64,000 nucleotides of DNA. Source: Oscillospiraceae bacterium (GTDB taxonomy: Bacteria; Bacillota; Clostridia; Oscillospirales; Ruminococcaceae). Within the stretch, counting starts at the first letter, position 1. The number at the start of each line of letters is the position of its first letter. The stretch spans positions 1,054,001 through 1,118,000 of the forward strand of contig CP107210.1 of the NCBI GenBank assembly GCA_025757985.1, given 5' to 3'. The position numbers were made by a program, and so were the translations under genes. Of the stretch, positions 38,782 to 48,119 are shown piece by piece. The notes under the pieces are model-generated. The model was not told the DNA's origin and did no database searches. It worked only from the letters and a program-made list of their open reading frames with translations.

Positions 38782-40155
38782 TTATTGCAGGTTGCGCAGC
38801 CCTTTTGGGTAATGATTTTTGATGCGCCCGCCGCTGACCTTGCCCCCGCCGAGCGGGAAGCCGTCCACCAGCACGGCGCACCAGCCGTTTTGGGCGGTGG
38901 CAGCATCGATCTCCTCGCCGCGCAGCCAGGCGGCGGTGCGCGGGTCGGCGAGCGTCAGCTCCTCCCGGTTCGTGCAGTCCGCGCCGTAGGCCATAAAGAG
39001 CGCGTGGGCCGGCTGGAACCGCTTTTTCAGCACACTGCCCGCCAGCACACCGCCCCGCACAACGCGCAGCTTTGCGGTGTTCAGCCCCTCGCTGCCCGGT
39101 GCGGGCAGCAGCAGCCACTCCCCCGCCCCGGCCAGCGGGCGGGATGCCAGCGCCGGGAAATAAGCCTTGGCAAATTCCAGCCATTCCGCCGGGGGTTTTA
39201 CCGCCTTGGGCGGCTTGACCTTGGGCTGGTTCGGCACCTCGGCATCGGCGGCCTTTTGCAGCTTCGCCATAAAATGCCCCTCGCCGCCGTCCGCTGGCCA
39301 GATGCGGCGGGTATATTCGGCGTGGAAATCCGGGTGGTCCGGGGCGCGGTTTGCTTCGCCCGGGCGGCCAAAGCCGCAGCCGGACAGGTCGCAGAGGGTG
39401 AACTCGGGGTGCTTTGCAAGAAAGGCTGCGATCTGCGCCTCGTCCTCCGCCGGGGCAAAGGTGCAGGTCGAGTAGACCAGCACGCCACCCGGGGCCAGCA
39501 GGGCCGCAGCATTTTCTAAAATTTCCGCGCCCAGCTCTGCACAGTGGGCCACAAGGGCGTCACTGTGCTGGGCGGCAGCCACCGCCTCCTTGCGGAACAT
39601 GCCCTCGCCGGAGCAGGGCGCATCGACCAGCACCCGGTCAAACTGCCCGGGCAGGGCTTTGGCAAGGTTGGCGGTGTCCTCGTTGGTGATAACGGCGTTC
39701 GTCACGCCCATCCGCTCCAGATTCTGGCGCAGGATCTCGGCGCGGGCGGCCACAAACTCATTCGCCAGCAGCAGGCCCTGCCCCTGCAGGGCAGCCGCAA
39801 GCTGGCTGGTTTTTCCACCGGGCGCAGCGCAGAGGTCCGCCACCCACATGCCGGGGCGCACATCAAGCAAGGCGGCGGGGGCAGATGCACTCGGCTCCTG
39901 CGCATAGAGCAGCCCCGCATGGTGCCACGGGTGCCGCCCCGGGCGGAAGTCTGCCGCCGTGGTGAACGCAGTACGGCAGAATTTTGACGGTTCTGCGGCA
40001 AAATCCGTGTGTGCCGCAAACCAGTCCGGTGTACAGCGCAGTGTATTGACCGTCACACCGCGGGCAGGCTGCGCCGTGGCGTAGGTATACAACTCCTCAA
40101 AGCGGTCCCCCAGCAGCGCCTTCTCCCGCGCCGTAAAATCCTTTGGAAATTCCAA
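38782..40155 (-). CDS. RsmF/NOP2-type rRNA cytosine-C5 methyltransferase
   Basis: The 457-residue protein is an S-adenosylmethionine-dependent RNA methyltransferase. The SAM site DLCAAPGGKTSQLA is at about 107-120; DAPCSGEGMFRK (about 178-189) and the catalytic-Cys motif VYSTCTFAPAEDE (about 226-238) match the two-cysteine NSUN/RsmB-F mechanism. The C-terminal part resembles the RsmF RNA-binding tail, so 16S rRNA is the probable target. Which position is modified cannot be told from sequence alone. Confidence 0.9.
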   Translation of the reverse strand: MEFPKDFTAREKALLGDRFEELYTYATAQPARGVTVNTLRCTPDWFAAHTDFAAEPSKFCRTAFTTAADFRPGRHPWHHAGLLYAQEPSASAPAALLDVRPGMWVADLCAAPGGKTSQLAAALQGQGLLLANEFVAARAEILRQNLERMGVTNAVITNEDTANLAKALPGQFDRVLVDAPCSGEGMFRKEAVAAAQHSDALVAHCAELGAEILENAAALLAPGGVLVYSTCTFAPAEDEAQIAAFLAKHPEFTLCDLSGCGFGRPGEANRAPDHPDFHAEYTRRIWPADGGEGHFMAKLQKAADAEVPNQPKVKPPKAVKPPAEWLEFAKAYFPALASRPLAGAGEWLLLPAPGSEGLNTAKLRVVRGGVLAGSVLKKRFQPAHALFMAYGADCTNREELTLADPRTAAWLRGEEIDAATAQNGWCAVLVDGFPLGGGKVSGGRIKNHYPKGLRNLQ

Positions 40156-40256
40156 AACGGCCCCCTTTGCATAAAAAAGCCATGGGCGGGCAAACTACCT
40201 GTGCAGCCCAGAAGGGCCGCAGATCGCTTTTTACTTGCGAAAGGAGTCAACCACCT

Positions 40257-40394
40257 ATGGCAAAGAATCAGACAAACAATTCGACCAACCGCACAAGCGA
40301 CAGCACCCAGAAAACCACGAACCGCACCCAGCAGAGCAGCACCAGCCGCACCAACAACAGCACCAACACCACCAACAGCAAGAGCCGCAAGTGA
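40257..40394 (+). CDS. 45-residue Asn/Thr/Ser-rich micro-protein
   Basis: The frame has a good ribosome-binding site (GAAAGGAG, nine bases upstream of ATG) and encodes MAKNQTNNSTNRTSDS and similar sequence throughout. About three quarters of residues are Asn, Thr, Ser or Gln, with Lys/Arg making up most of the rest. Apart from Met and one Ala there is no hydrophobic residue, so it should be fully disordered, basic and soluble. No family is recognised. Similar polar micro-proteins in clostridia are usually unannotated. It lies divergent from the rsmF-like gene. Confidence 0.55.
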   Translation: MAKNQTNNSTNRTSDSTQKTTNRTQQSSTSRTNNSTNTTNSKSRK

Positions 40395-40448
40395 GGCAGA
40401 CCGCGCCCCAGTGGGCGCGGGGTACATAGGCGGCAACGGCAAACAGCC

Positions 40449-40476
40449 ACGGGCGGATATAGAATCCGCCCCTACA
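40449..40476. repeat. Family A half element
   Basis: ACGGGCGGATATAGAATCCGCC followed by CCTAC, a single right-end module downstream of the micro-protein gene. Confidence 0.6.
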
Positions 40477-40496
40477 ACCCCGATTACCGGGGAAAC

Positions 40497-40548
40497 GCGC
40501 CCCTCATCCGGCCTTCGGCCACCTTCCCCCAAGGGGGAAGGCTTTTTG
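40497..40548. repeat. Family B half element
   Basis: GCCCCTCATCCGGCC...CCTTCCCCCAAGGGGGAAGG plus CTTTTT is one arm and one hairpin of the family B repeat, ending two bases from the mrnC stop codon. Confidence 0.7.
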
Positions 40549-40550
40549 TT

Positions 40551-40955
40551 TTATTCCGGCTTATACCCATCCCACATCGCGTTGAACAGTTCCTCAATAC
40601 GGTCGTTCTTGCCCTGCAGGTAAAGCCAGCCCAGCAGGCACTCAAAGCCGGTGGAGGCGCGGTACTCCTGCACGGTGGCATGCTTGGCCACCGTGGCCTT
40701 GCTGGCGTTTTTGCCGCGCCGCAGCACGGCGGCCTCGGCGTCGGTCAGCATCGGCTCGATCAGCTCCAGCTCCCGGTTCTGGGCGTGGGCGCTTACATAA
40801 TGCGTAGCCACGGTGTGCAGCCGGTTGGGCTGCAGGCGGGTCGTGCCCACCAGACGGGCGCGAACCAGCAGCTCCAACACAGCATCGCCCACAAAGGCCA
40901 GTGCCAGCGGCGACATCTCATGAATGTCAACTTCAGATTTCGTTTCAAACAGCAT
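40551..40955 (-). CDS. mrnC: Mini-ribonuclease 3
   Basis: The 134-residue protein is an RNase III catalytic domain without the dsRNA-binding domain, as in MrnC, which matures 23S rRNA in Gram-positives. LALAFVGDAVLELLVRARL holds the catalytic Asp, and VQEYRASTGFECLLGWLYL the later acidic motif. ATG 40955 lies two bases past the obgE stop; a TTG at 40961 overlapping that stop is the alternative start. Confidence 0.9.
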   Translation of the reverse strand: MLFETKSEVDIHEMSPLALAFVGDAVLELLVRARLVGTTRLQPNRLHTVATHYVSAHAQNRELELIEPMLTDAEAAVLRRGKNASKATVAKHATVQEYRASTGFECLLGWLYLQGKNDRIEELFNAMWDGYKPE

Positions 40956-40957
40956 AA

Positions 40958-42241
40958 TCAATACAGATAATCGAACTCATATTCGCCGATCTTGATGGTA
41001 TCCTCTTCCTCAACGCCCTGCGCGACCAGCTCGTCCAGAATACCGGAATCACCCAGCTGCGTTTGGAAATACTGCAGGCTCTCGTAGTCCTCGACATTCG
41101 TGCCGGCAAGGATACGCTCCAGCCAAGGGGCATCGACAGTAAACTCGTGGTCGCCGGTGCGCTCCACCGTGAAGGGGCGGGTAGGCTGGGCGCTCTTGTC
41201 GGGGCGCTTGTACTCTGCCTCGTAGATCTTGACCGGGGGCAGGTCCTTCAGGCGGTTGTAGACCAGCGCGGGCAGGCCGTCCACGCCCTGACGGGTCGCG
41301 GCGGAGATCGGCAGGAAGGTCAGGCCCTGCGCCTCGATATAGCTCTTGAACTCCTCGACCTGCTCCGGGGTGGCAATGTCGCACTTGTTGCCCAGCACGA
41401 TCTGCGGGCGGTCGGCCAGCTCAGCGCTGAAGCCGGCCAGCTCGTGGTTGATCTGCTCAAAGTCCGCCTTGGGGTCGCGGCCCTCGCAGCCCGAGACATC
41501 AACGACGTGCAGCAGCAGGCGGCAGCGCTCGACATGGCGCAAAAAGTCATGGCCCAGACCGACACCCTCTGCCGCGCCCTCGATCAGGCCCGGAATATCA
41601 GCGCAGACAAAGCTCTGCTCGGGGCCGACACGGACAACGCCCAGCACCGGGGTCAGCGTCGTAAAGTGGTAGTTTGCAATCTTGGGGCGCGCCGCCGAGA
41701 TGATGCTGATGAGGGTGGACTTGCCTACATTCGGGAAGCCGATCAGGCCCACATCGGCAATGACCTTCAGCTCAAGCTTGAGGTGCATGTCCTCACCGGG
41801 CAGGCCGGGCTTGGCGAACTTGGGGATCTGGCGGGTCGGGGTGGCAAAGTGGCTGTTGCCCCAGCCGCCGCGGCCGCCCTTGGCCACGACCACTGGCTCG
41901 GAGCCGGTCAGGTCGGCCACGACGAGGTCGGTCTCGGCCTCCTTCAGCACGGTGCCGCGCGGTACGCGGATGACAAGGTCATCACCGTCCGCACCGCTCA
42001 TCCGCTTGGCACGGCCGTTCTCGCCGTCGGGTGCGGTGTATTTGCGCTTGTAGCGGAAGTCCATCAGGGTGGACAGGTTATCGTCCGCCACAAAGATGAT
42101 GTCGCCGCCGCGGCCGCCGTCACCGCCGTCCGGGCCGCCCGCCGCCACGAATTTTTCGCGGTGGAAGGTCACCGCGCCGTCGCCGCCCTTGCCGGCGTGC
42201 AGCCAGATCGTGGCGGTATCAATAAAATTACTGGTTGCCAT
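40958..42241 (-). CDS. obgE: Obg-family GTPase, ribosome assembly
   Basis: The 427-residue protein has the Gly-rich Obg fold (about 1-158; AGKGGDGAVTFHREKF), a GTPase domain (GFPNVGKSTL at about 168; DIPGLIEGA; NKCD) and the OCT C-terminal domain typical of Gram-positive Obg. It acts in 50S assembly and stress control. It is third in the rplU-rpmA-obgE-mrnC operon. Confidence 0.96.
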   Translation of the reverse strand: MATSNFIDTATIWLHAGKGGDGAVTFHREKFVAAGGPDGGDGGRGGDIIFVADDNLSTLMDFRYKRKYTAPDGENGRAKRMSGADGDDLVIRVPRGTVLKEAETDLVVADLTGSEPVVVAKGGRGGWGNSHFATPTRQIPKFAKPGLPGEDMHLKLELKVIADVGLIGFPNVGKSTLISIISAARPKIANYHFTTLTPVLGVVRVGPEQSFVCADIPGLIEGAAEGVGLGHDFLRHVERCRLLLHVVDVSGCEGRDPKADFEQINHELAGFSAELADRPQIVLGNKCDIATPEQVEEFKSYIEAQGLTFLPISAATRQGVDGLPALVYNRLKDLPPVKIYEAEYKRPDKSAQPTRPFTVERTGDHEFTVDAPWLERILAGTNVEDYESLQYFQTQLGDSGILDELVAQGVEEEDTIKIGEYEFDYLY

Positions 42242-42304
42242 TGTGTACCTCTCTGATAACTACAAAAAACGAGCGAGCCGCAAAGGCCCGCCGTACCGGT
42301 TTTT

Positions 42305-42556
42305 TTACTGCTTGACCGTGCAGCGCTTGCGGTCACGGCCCATGCGCTCGAAGTGAACGCGGCCATCGACCAGAGCGAACAGGGTGTCATCGCTGCCGAT
42401 GCCAACGCCCTCACCCGGATGGATGTGGGTGCCGCGCTGACGGACCAGGATGTTGCCGGCCAGAACGAACTGACCGTCGCCGCGCTTGACGCCGAGGCGC
42501 TTGGACTCGGAATCACGGCCGTTCTTGGTAGAACCTACGCCTTTCTTATGTGCCAT
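42305..42556 (-). CDS. rpmA: 50S ribosomal protein L27
   Basis: The 83-residue product begins [16 protein letters not shown]. It lacks the eight- to nine-residue N-terminal extension that Prp protease removes in many Firmicutes. Consistent with this, no prp gene lies between rplU and rpmA, which are 14 bases apart. The mature N-terminus reaches the peptidyl-transferase centre. Confidence 0.96.
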   Translation of the reverse strand: MAHKKGVGSTKNGRDSESKRLGVKRGDGQFVLAGNILVRQRGTHIHPGEGVGIGSDDTLFALVDGRVHFERMGRDRKRCTVKQ

Positions 42557-42570
42557 TGTGATTTACCTCC

Positions 42571-42882
42571 TTAGCCGTTGATCGCGGTGATTTCCACCTT
42601 GGTGTAGGGCTGACGATGACCCTTGCGGACCATGCTGCCCTTCTTGGGACGATAGGTCAGGATGTTGAGCTTCTTGCCCTTGCCGGTCTTAACGACCTTG
42701 GCAACAACGGAAGCGCCCTCAACAACGGGAGCGCCGACCTTGACAGAGCCCTCCTCGCCAACGGCGAGAACCTGATCGAAGGTGACTTCGCTGTTGTCCT
42801 CAGCGTTCAGTTTCTCGACATAAACAACGTCGCCGACCTTAACGCTGTACTGCTTGCCACCGGTTTTGATAACTGCGTACAT
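42571..42882 (-). CDS. rplU: 50S ribosomal protein L21
   Basis: The 103-residue protein [20 protein letters not shown] is bL21. ATG 42882 follows GAAAGAGG; the longer frame belongs to the leader. It heads the rplU-rpmA-obgE-mrnC operon. The roughly 85-base leader holds a hairpin (GTGTGC...GGCACAC, 42926-42946) that could be an L21 autoregulatory leader, though I cannot confirm the match. Confidence 0.96.
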   Translation of the reverse strand: MYAVIKTGGKQYSVKVGDVVYVEKLNAEDNSEVTFDQVLAVGEEGSVKVGAPVVEGASVVAKVVKTGKGKKLNILTYRPKKGSMVRKGHRQPYTKVEITAING

Positions 42883-42974
42883 GTGATAACCTCTTTCAAT
42901 AAGTCTCGCTGGTCTGTAGGGCGGTGTGCCGAAAAATGCACACACTTATACAGCCCATACCATGCGGCTCTAGT

Positions 42975-43004
42975 ATCTTACCATATAACCACCGCAGTTG
43001 TCAA
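42975..43004 (-). promoter_or_regulatory. Promoter for the rplU operon
   Basis: On the minus strand TTGACA and TAAGAT are 18 bases apart. Confidence 0.75.
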
Positions 43005-43046
43005 GGGGGTTTCAAGCGTGGGAAGGTTAAAATTTCAGAATTCTTT

Positions 43047-43250
43047 TGCCTTCCCCCAAGGGGCTGCGCCCGCTGGCGCGTGTCGGAGCGCAACCGCCGT
43101 AGGCGGCTCTTAGCGCGTAGACTGAAGGTGGGCCCGCAGGGCCGGATGAGGGGCAAGTCTGCGGTTGTATCCCATCAGTGAGCTGCAATGGCAAGGTTGC
43201 CCCTCATCAGTCCGCTTCGCGGACAGCTTCCCCCAAGGGGGGAAGCCTTT
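43047..43250. repeat. Family B dispersed repeat with inner insertion
   Basis: GCCTTCCCCCAAGGGG at the left and CTTCCCCCAAGGGGGGAAG at the right flank GGATGAGGGGC and GCCCCTCATCAG arms. The left hairpin is interrupted by about 60 bases containing a further small palindrome (CCGCCGTAGGCGG). It ends two bases from the folD stop. Confidence 0.75.
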
Positions 43251-43251
43251 A

Positions 43252-44104
43252 TTAGCGGCCCTGCCGCTTTGCGGCCTCGACTGTGTTCAGCATGAGCATG
43301 GCGCGGGTCATCGGGCCGACACCGCCGGGTACCGGGGTGATGTAGGGCGGCCTTCTCGGCGGCCTCGGCAAAATTGACATCGCCGTGCAGCTTGCCGTCC
43401 GCACCGCGGTTGATGCCCACATCAATGACCACCGCACCGGGCTTGACCATATCGCCGGTCACAAAGCCCTCGCGGCCGACGGCGGCCACGAGAATATCGG
43501 CGGCGGCGCAGACCTCTTTGAGGTTTTCCGTCTTGGAGTGGCAGATCGTGACCGTGGCGTTCTTGGCCAGCAGCAGCAGCGCCGCCGGCTTGCCCACGAT
43601 GTTGGAGCGGCCGATGACCACCGCGTTCTTGCCGGCGATCTCAGTGCCGGTGGACTCGATCATCCGGATGCAGCCCGCCGGGGTGCAGGGCAGATAGCAC
43701 GGCTCACCGATCTGCATCCGGCCGACATTGACGGGCGAAAAGCCGTCCACATCCTTCTCCGGCGGAATGGCGTCAATAACGGCCTTCTCGTCGATCTGGG
43801 CGGGCAGCGGCAGCTGCACCAGAATACCGTGGACGGCGGCATCCTCCGCCAGCTTTTTCACCTCGGCCAGCAGCGCCTCCTGCGTGGTGTCGGCGGGCAG
43901 GTTGATGCTGCGGCTCTCAATGCCGCACTGCGCGCAGTCGTTGATCTTGCCGCGGACATAGACCTGACTGGCGGGGTTCTCGCCTACCAGAATGACCGCC
44001 AGACAGGGGTTGATGCCCCGGCTTTTCAGCTCCCTGACCTTTTCTGCGGCCTCGGCCTTCGTGGCTGCGGCCAATGCCTTGCCGTCAATGATGGCTGCTC
44101 CCAT
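43252..44104 (-). pseudogene. folD: FolD bifunctional enzyme, frame-disrupted near the 3' end
   Basis: FolD interconverts methylene-, methenyl- and formyl-tetrahydrofolate. The protein is complete through about residue 252 (QVYVRGKINDC, VHGILVQLPLPAQID, GRSNIVGKPAALLL). After [13 protein letters not shown] the frame shifts at G3 (43345-43347). With one G removed it continues [20 protein letters not shown] to TAA 43252, the conserved FolD ending. Without correction the protein ends in an unrelated tail. As FolD is usually essential, a base-calling error is likely, and the gene may well be functional. Confidence 0.8.
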
Positions 44105-44208
44105 GATACTTTCCCTCTTTCAAATATATTTTTTGTCGCACAGGGCGGCAAAGCGGTGTCAACTCTTACACCAGCAGCACCTATCGCCGTGCTGCAAGCG
44201 GTTGCCGG

Positions 44209-45248
44209 TTATTCCTGCGGGCCCTCTATTTCTTCGATCTCCACGGTGTTCAAATCCAGCGCATCAAGACGCGCGTTCATAGCATCGGTGGCCTTGACGA
44301 ATTCGGCGTGGGGCGCATTGGCAGGCAGGGTGTCCGGGGTGAACCGCTCCCCTGCCTCGGCCTGCTTTTTAATGTCCCTCACAGCCAGCGTGACGGTCAG
44401 CGTTTTTTCCCTTGGCGCTGCGCAGGCCGATGACCATCAGCACAGCTGCCGCGAGCACCGAGCCGATGGCCACCAGCTGGCTGGCCCGCAGCCCCGTGCT
44501 GCCGATCAGCAGCGAGTCGGTGCGCAGCCCCTCGATCCATGCGCGGCCGAGGCCGTACCAGATGACATACCCGAGGAAGATCTGCCCGTTGAAGCGCCGT
44601 TTTTTAAAGAACGCAGCCAGCGCAAGAAAGCCGACCAGACACCAGATGCTCTCATACAAAAATTGTGGGATGCACCGGAGATGACATACCGAGGACGATC
44701 TGCCCGTGGACCGGATCGGAGATAGATGACATACCCGAGAAGATCTGCCCGTTGTACATGCCCCAGGGCAGCGTTGTGTTTGTGCCGAACGCCTCCTGAT
44801 TGACGAAGTTGCCCCAGCGGCCGATACCCTGCCCGATGAGGAACCCCAGCGAGACAAGATCAAACAGCGGCAGCAGCGGCACCTTGCGCCATTTGGCGGC
44901 CAGCCCGCCAAAGATAAATGCGCCGAGGACCGCGCCGTAGATGGCGATGCCGCCCTTACGGATGTCGATCATCTCCCAGATGCTCTGGTAGGCAAAGGGC
45001 GCCATAGCCACATAGTAGATGCGGGCGCATACGATGGCCATCACAGTGCCGATGGCCACCACATCGACCAGCCGGTCGGAGTCAATGCCGTAGTCCACGG
45101 CATTGCGGAAGGCGTAGAGCATTGCCAGCAGCATACCCGCCGCAATGATAACGCCGTACCAATAGATATTGAACCCGCCGATGGACAGCGCCACCCGGTT
45201 CACGGTCAGGTCAAGGCCCAACCCGGGAAATTGCACATGATAGATCAT
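44209..45248 (-). pseudogene. lgt: Prolipoprotein diacylglyceryl transferase, two homopolymer frame breaks
   Basis: Lgt moves diacylglycerol from phosphatidylglycerol to the lipobox Cys of lipoproteins. GGIAIYGAVLGAF and GQGIGRWGNFVNQEAFG carry the Lgt signature. The frame breaks at G3 44667-44669 (after PVHP; QFLYESIW resumes) and at T6 44403-44408 (after RSAKGK). The restored C-terminus runs about 65 residues further (TLTVTLAVRDIKKQ to EIEGPQE), an acidic extension beyond the normal end. Within it a roughly 30-base segment encoding NGQIF-like residues occurs three times. Both breaks are homopolymer changes, so the native gene may be whole. Confidence 0.75.
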
Positions 45249-45265
45249 TTTTACCTTTCCCCTCT

Positions 45266-46564
45266 TTACGCTTCTGCCGGGTCGATCTGCACATAGGCGC
45301 GGTTTTCCTCCCGCAGGGCCGTGCGCAGCAGGGCATTTGCATCATCCACCGTCAGCTCGGCCAGTGCAGCGATCTCGTCAGCCAGGGTGCGGCCCTTCAG
45401 GCAGGCCGCAGCGGCCTCCTCGGCAGCATCGTCCACGGCCTCGACATCGCCCAGCAGTTCTCCGTACATCTGGTTTTTCACCAGCATAAAGACCTCGGGG
45501 TCCACACCGTCACGGCGCATCCGCTCGATCTCTGCCTGCAGCAGATCCACGACCTCGCGCGGGGTATCGCTCTCACCGGTAAAGGCCACAGCGCAGGCAC
45601 CGCGCACCGCGATGAAATCGCCCGAGAATTCCGGGTTGACAAGCGCCTCATCGTACAGACGGCGGTAGAGCTTCGTCAGGCCGCCGACAACGAGATCCCC
45701 CAGCATATCCAGCAGCAGCTCCCGCTTTATATCCCCCTCGGCCAGCGGCTCCTCCCGGTAGGCCACACCGAAGCAGGGCTTTGTGACGGGCATTGTAAAG
45801 ACGGCCTCCCTGTGGGGCAGCGGGCCGCTCTGCGCGGGGATCGCCCACTCGACCTCATGCGGGGCGCGGGCGCGGTAGAGCCCGTTGCGCTTGCAGGCAT
45901 CGACCGCCTGCGCCAGTGTGATCTTGCCGGCCACGCTCAGCACCATGTTGGAGGGCGCGTAGAACGCCTTGGTGCAGCTGTAAAGCATCTGCGGCGTCAG
46001 CTCGGCAATGCTCTCGACCGTGCCGGCGATGTCGTCCCGCAGCGGGTGGTCCGCATACAGGCAGCGGAACAGTGCGTTCAGCAGCCGCCAGTCAGGGCTG
46101 TCATCGTACATCTTGATCTCCTGCCCGATGATGCCCTGCTCCTTGGCGATGGTGGCCTTGGTAAACCACGGCTTGCCGACCATGCCCAGCAAAATGTCAA
46201 GGTTTTCGTCGATCTTCTGGGTGGCGGAGAAGAGATAGCAGGTGCGGTCATAGCTGGTAAAAGCGTTGGCCGAGGCACCGGTCTTGGCATAAAAATTGAA
46301 AGAGTCGCCCTTGGGCGTCTCGCACATCTTATGCTCCAGAAAATGCGCCGTGCCGGCGGGCAGCGTAACCTGTTTGCCGTCCAGCTTGAAGGCGCGGTGG
46401 ATCGAGCCGAAGCCGGTAGCGTAAATGGCGTGTACACTGCTGTAGCCCGGCATCGTGCGGCAAAGCACAGTCAGGCCGCTGGGCAGTACAACGCTTTCAC
46501 AGCTTACGGCGGCGGCAGCACGGCTCTGGGCCGCCTCAAAAGCGGCGTGGTCGTTATTCAACAT
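45266..46564 (-). CDS. M16 peptidase-family protein with zinc motif (YmfH-like)
   Basis: The 432-residue protein keeps the inverted zinc-peptidase motif HFLEH (about 74-78) and a later Glu, as in YmfH. In Bacillus subtilis the ymfF-ymfH pair is needed for the 5-aminopentanol modification of elongation factor P. It overlaps the end of its partner gene by 11 bases and is followed by lgt after 17 bases. It presumably forms a clamshell heterodimer with the inactive partner. Confidence 0.85.
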   Translation of the reverse strand: MLNNDHAAFEAAQSRAAAAVSCESVVLPSGLTVLCRTMPGYSSVHAIYATGFGSIHRAFKLDGKQVTLPAGTAHFLEHKMCETPKGDSFNFYAKTGASANAFTSYDRTCYLFSATQKIDENLDILLGMVGKPWFTKATIAKEQGIIGQEIKMYDDSPDWRLLNALFRCLYADHPLRDDIAGTVESIAELTPQMLYSCTKAFYAPSNMVLSVAGKITLAQAVDACKRNGLYRARAPHEVEWAIPAQSGPLPHREAVFTMPVTKPCFGVAYREEPLAEGDIKRELLLDMLGDLVVGGLTKLYRRLYDEALVNPEFSGDFIAVRGACAVAFTGESDTPREVVDLLQAEIERMRRDGVDPEVFMLVKNQMYGELLGDVEAVDDAAEEAAAACLKGRTLADEIAALAELTVDDANALLRTALREENRAYVQIDPAEA

Positions 46565-47855
46565 CCTCGCTGCCTCCTTTCCCCTGCGTGCCCGGCTCGG
46601 CGGTCACGGCGTAACAGACGGAATAGTGGTAGCTCTGCAGCGTCTGGCGCACCTCGTCCAGACTGACGGCGCCGGTCAGAACCTTGCCGTACTCCGGCGG
46701 GTAGAGCGGCTCGCCGCGGGTAATCTGGCCGTAGTACCAGTTTTCCAGCGCAGCAAGGCTGTCCCCCAGCGCGTCCATACTGGACAGCAGGCCGCGGCGG
46801 CAGTCATCGACCTCTTCCTGCGTGATGGGGCCGTTTTTCAGCCCCTCCAGCTCGGCAAGGATGGCGGCCTCGGCCTGCTGCTCTTTGCCGGGCTCGACGC
46901 CGGAGTCGATCATCATGACGCCGGTGGCCCGCTGGGCGGCAGAGCCGCAATAGTAGCAGAGGGACTGCTTTTCCCGCACATCGCGGAACAGGCGGCTGGT
47001 CGCAGAGCCGCCCAGCACACTCATCGCAACGCGCAGGATGCTGACGCTGGGCGGGTTGGGGTGCTCCTCGCCGGTCGTGAACAGCATGCACAGCTTGGCC
47101 TGCGTCAAACCGGGGATCTCCTCCTTAAAGTGGCGCAGCGGCATGGCAGGCATCGCGGTGGGGGCAGCAAACGGCTGCGGATCGCGGTGCAGACCCTCCA
47201 GCTTTTTCAGCAGCAGATCGGCCACGCGGGCCTCGTCCACGCCCTGCACCATCACATCAATGGATGCGGTGGAGAGGATGCGGTCATACTCAGCCTTGAG
47301 GCTTTGCGGGGTCACATGGACCAGCTCGCCGGGGTAGCCGCCCAGCTCGATGCCGGCCGGGGTATCGCCGTAGAATTTACGGCGCGCCTGACGCACACAG
47401 TAAAGCCGCTTGGAGTTGAACTCCGCCTCAAGACGGCGGGCCTGCGTTTCCGTTTCGATGCGCACGGCCTCGGGGTCAAAGGCACCGTCCACAAGATACG
47501 GGTCGAAGATCGTGCCGAACACGATGTCGGCGTAGGCATCGGTCAGATTCTCCCCCGCCAGTGCGTAGGCGTCCTTGATGCCGCAGATGTCGGCGGAAAG
47601 CACGCGGTCGGTGCCCGCACTGGCAAGGTCAACGCCGAGGTCCGCGCCGTACAGCTCGGCCAGACGGCGGGACAGGGCGGTCATATCGGGGCAGGCCGCA
47701 TAGCCGCGCTCCAAGACAAGGGCCAGCACGGCGGCATCGGTGGCAGATTCCCGCCGGGCCGGGAAACGCAGATGCAGCGTAATGCGGCAGCGGTTAAATT
47801 TAGCAGCATCCAGCGTGGTGATGTATACGCCGGGTGCGAGTTGTTTACGTTCCAA
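46554..47855 (-). CDS. M16 family protein lacking the zinc motif (YmfF-like)
   Basis: This 433-residue M16 paralogue has the fold but no HxxEH: the position reads LVLERGYAACPD. That is expected for the non-catalytic partner in a YmfF/YmfH pair. I place the start at TTG 47855, because AAAGGA lies eight bases before it while the ATGs at 47879 and 47876 fall only about 8-12 bases after the predicted transcription start and lack a ribosome-binding site. The partner gene overlaps its 3' end. Confidence 0.8.
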   Translation of the reverse strand: MERKQLAPGVYITTLDAAKFNRCRITLHLRFPARRESATDAAVLALVLERGYAACPDMTALSRRLAELYGADLGVDLASAGTDRVLSADICGIKDAYALAGENLTDAYADIVFGTIFDPYLVDGAFDPEAVRIETETQARRLEAEFNSKRLYCVRQARRKFYGDTPAGIELGGYPGELVHVTPQSLKAEYDRILSTASIDVMVQGVDEARVADLLLKKLEGLHRDPQPFAAPTAMPAMPLRHFKEEIPGLTQAKLCMLFTTGEEHPNPPSVSILRVAMSVLGGSATSRLFRDVREKQSLCYYCGSAAQRATGVMMIDSGVEPGKEQQAEAAILAELEGLKNGPITQEEVDDCRRGLLSSMDALGDSLAALENWYYGQITRGEPLYPPEYGKVLTGAVSLDEVRQTLQSYHYSVCYAVTAEPGTQGKGGSEDVE

Positions 47856-47890
47856 ATCGTTATTCCTTTCAAACATCAATAGATATTGGT

Positions 47891-47919
47891 ATTATACCGC
47901 TTTAACGACATAAAGTAAA
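47891..47919 (-). promoter_or_regulatory. Promoter for the M16 pair and lgt
   Basis: On the minus strand TTTACT and TATAAT are 17 bases apart. The transcript would begin near 47884, which argues for the downstream TTG start of the first gene. Confidence 0.7.
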
Positions 47920-47978
47920 CAAAAAACTTGCAACAGATACTATATATTGTTTATAATAGAGATTATGAAAGCCCGATT

Positions 47979-48090
47979 TGCAGGGCGGCCAGCCCTCTGG
48001 CCGCCGCGGGGTGAGGGCACCCCGCCCTACGCCCCCATGAAAAGGGGCATCCACCGTACACTTGCGGGCCGGGCATGCCCGGCCCCTGCA
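47979..48090. repeat. Family A composite repeat
   Basis: GGCGGCCAGCCCTCTGGCCG, GGGGTGAGGGCACCCC and GGGCCGGGCATGCCCGGCCC modules sit between the divergent M16 and guanine deaminase genes. Confidence 0.7.
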
Positions 48091-48119
48091 AAGCAATTTT
48101 ATACAGAGAGGTCATTTCT

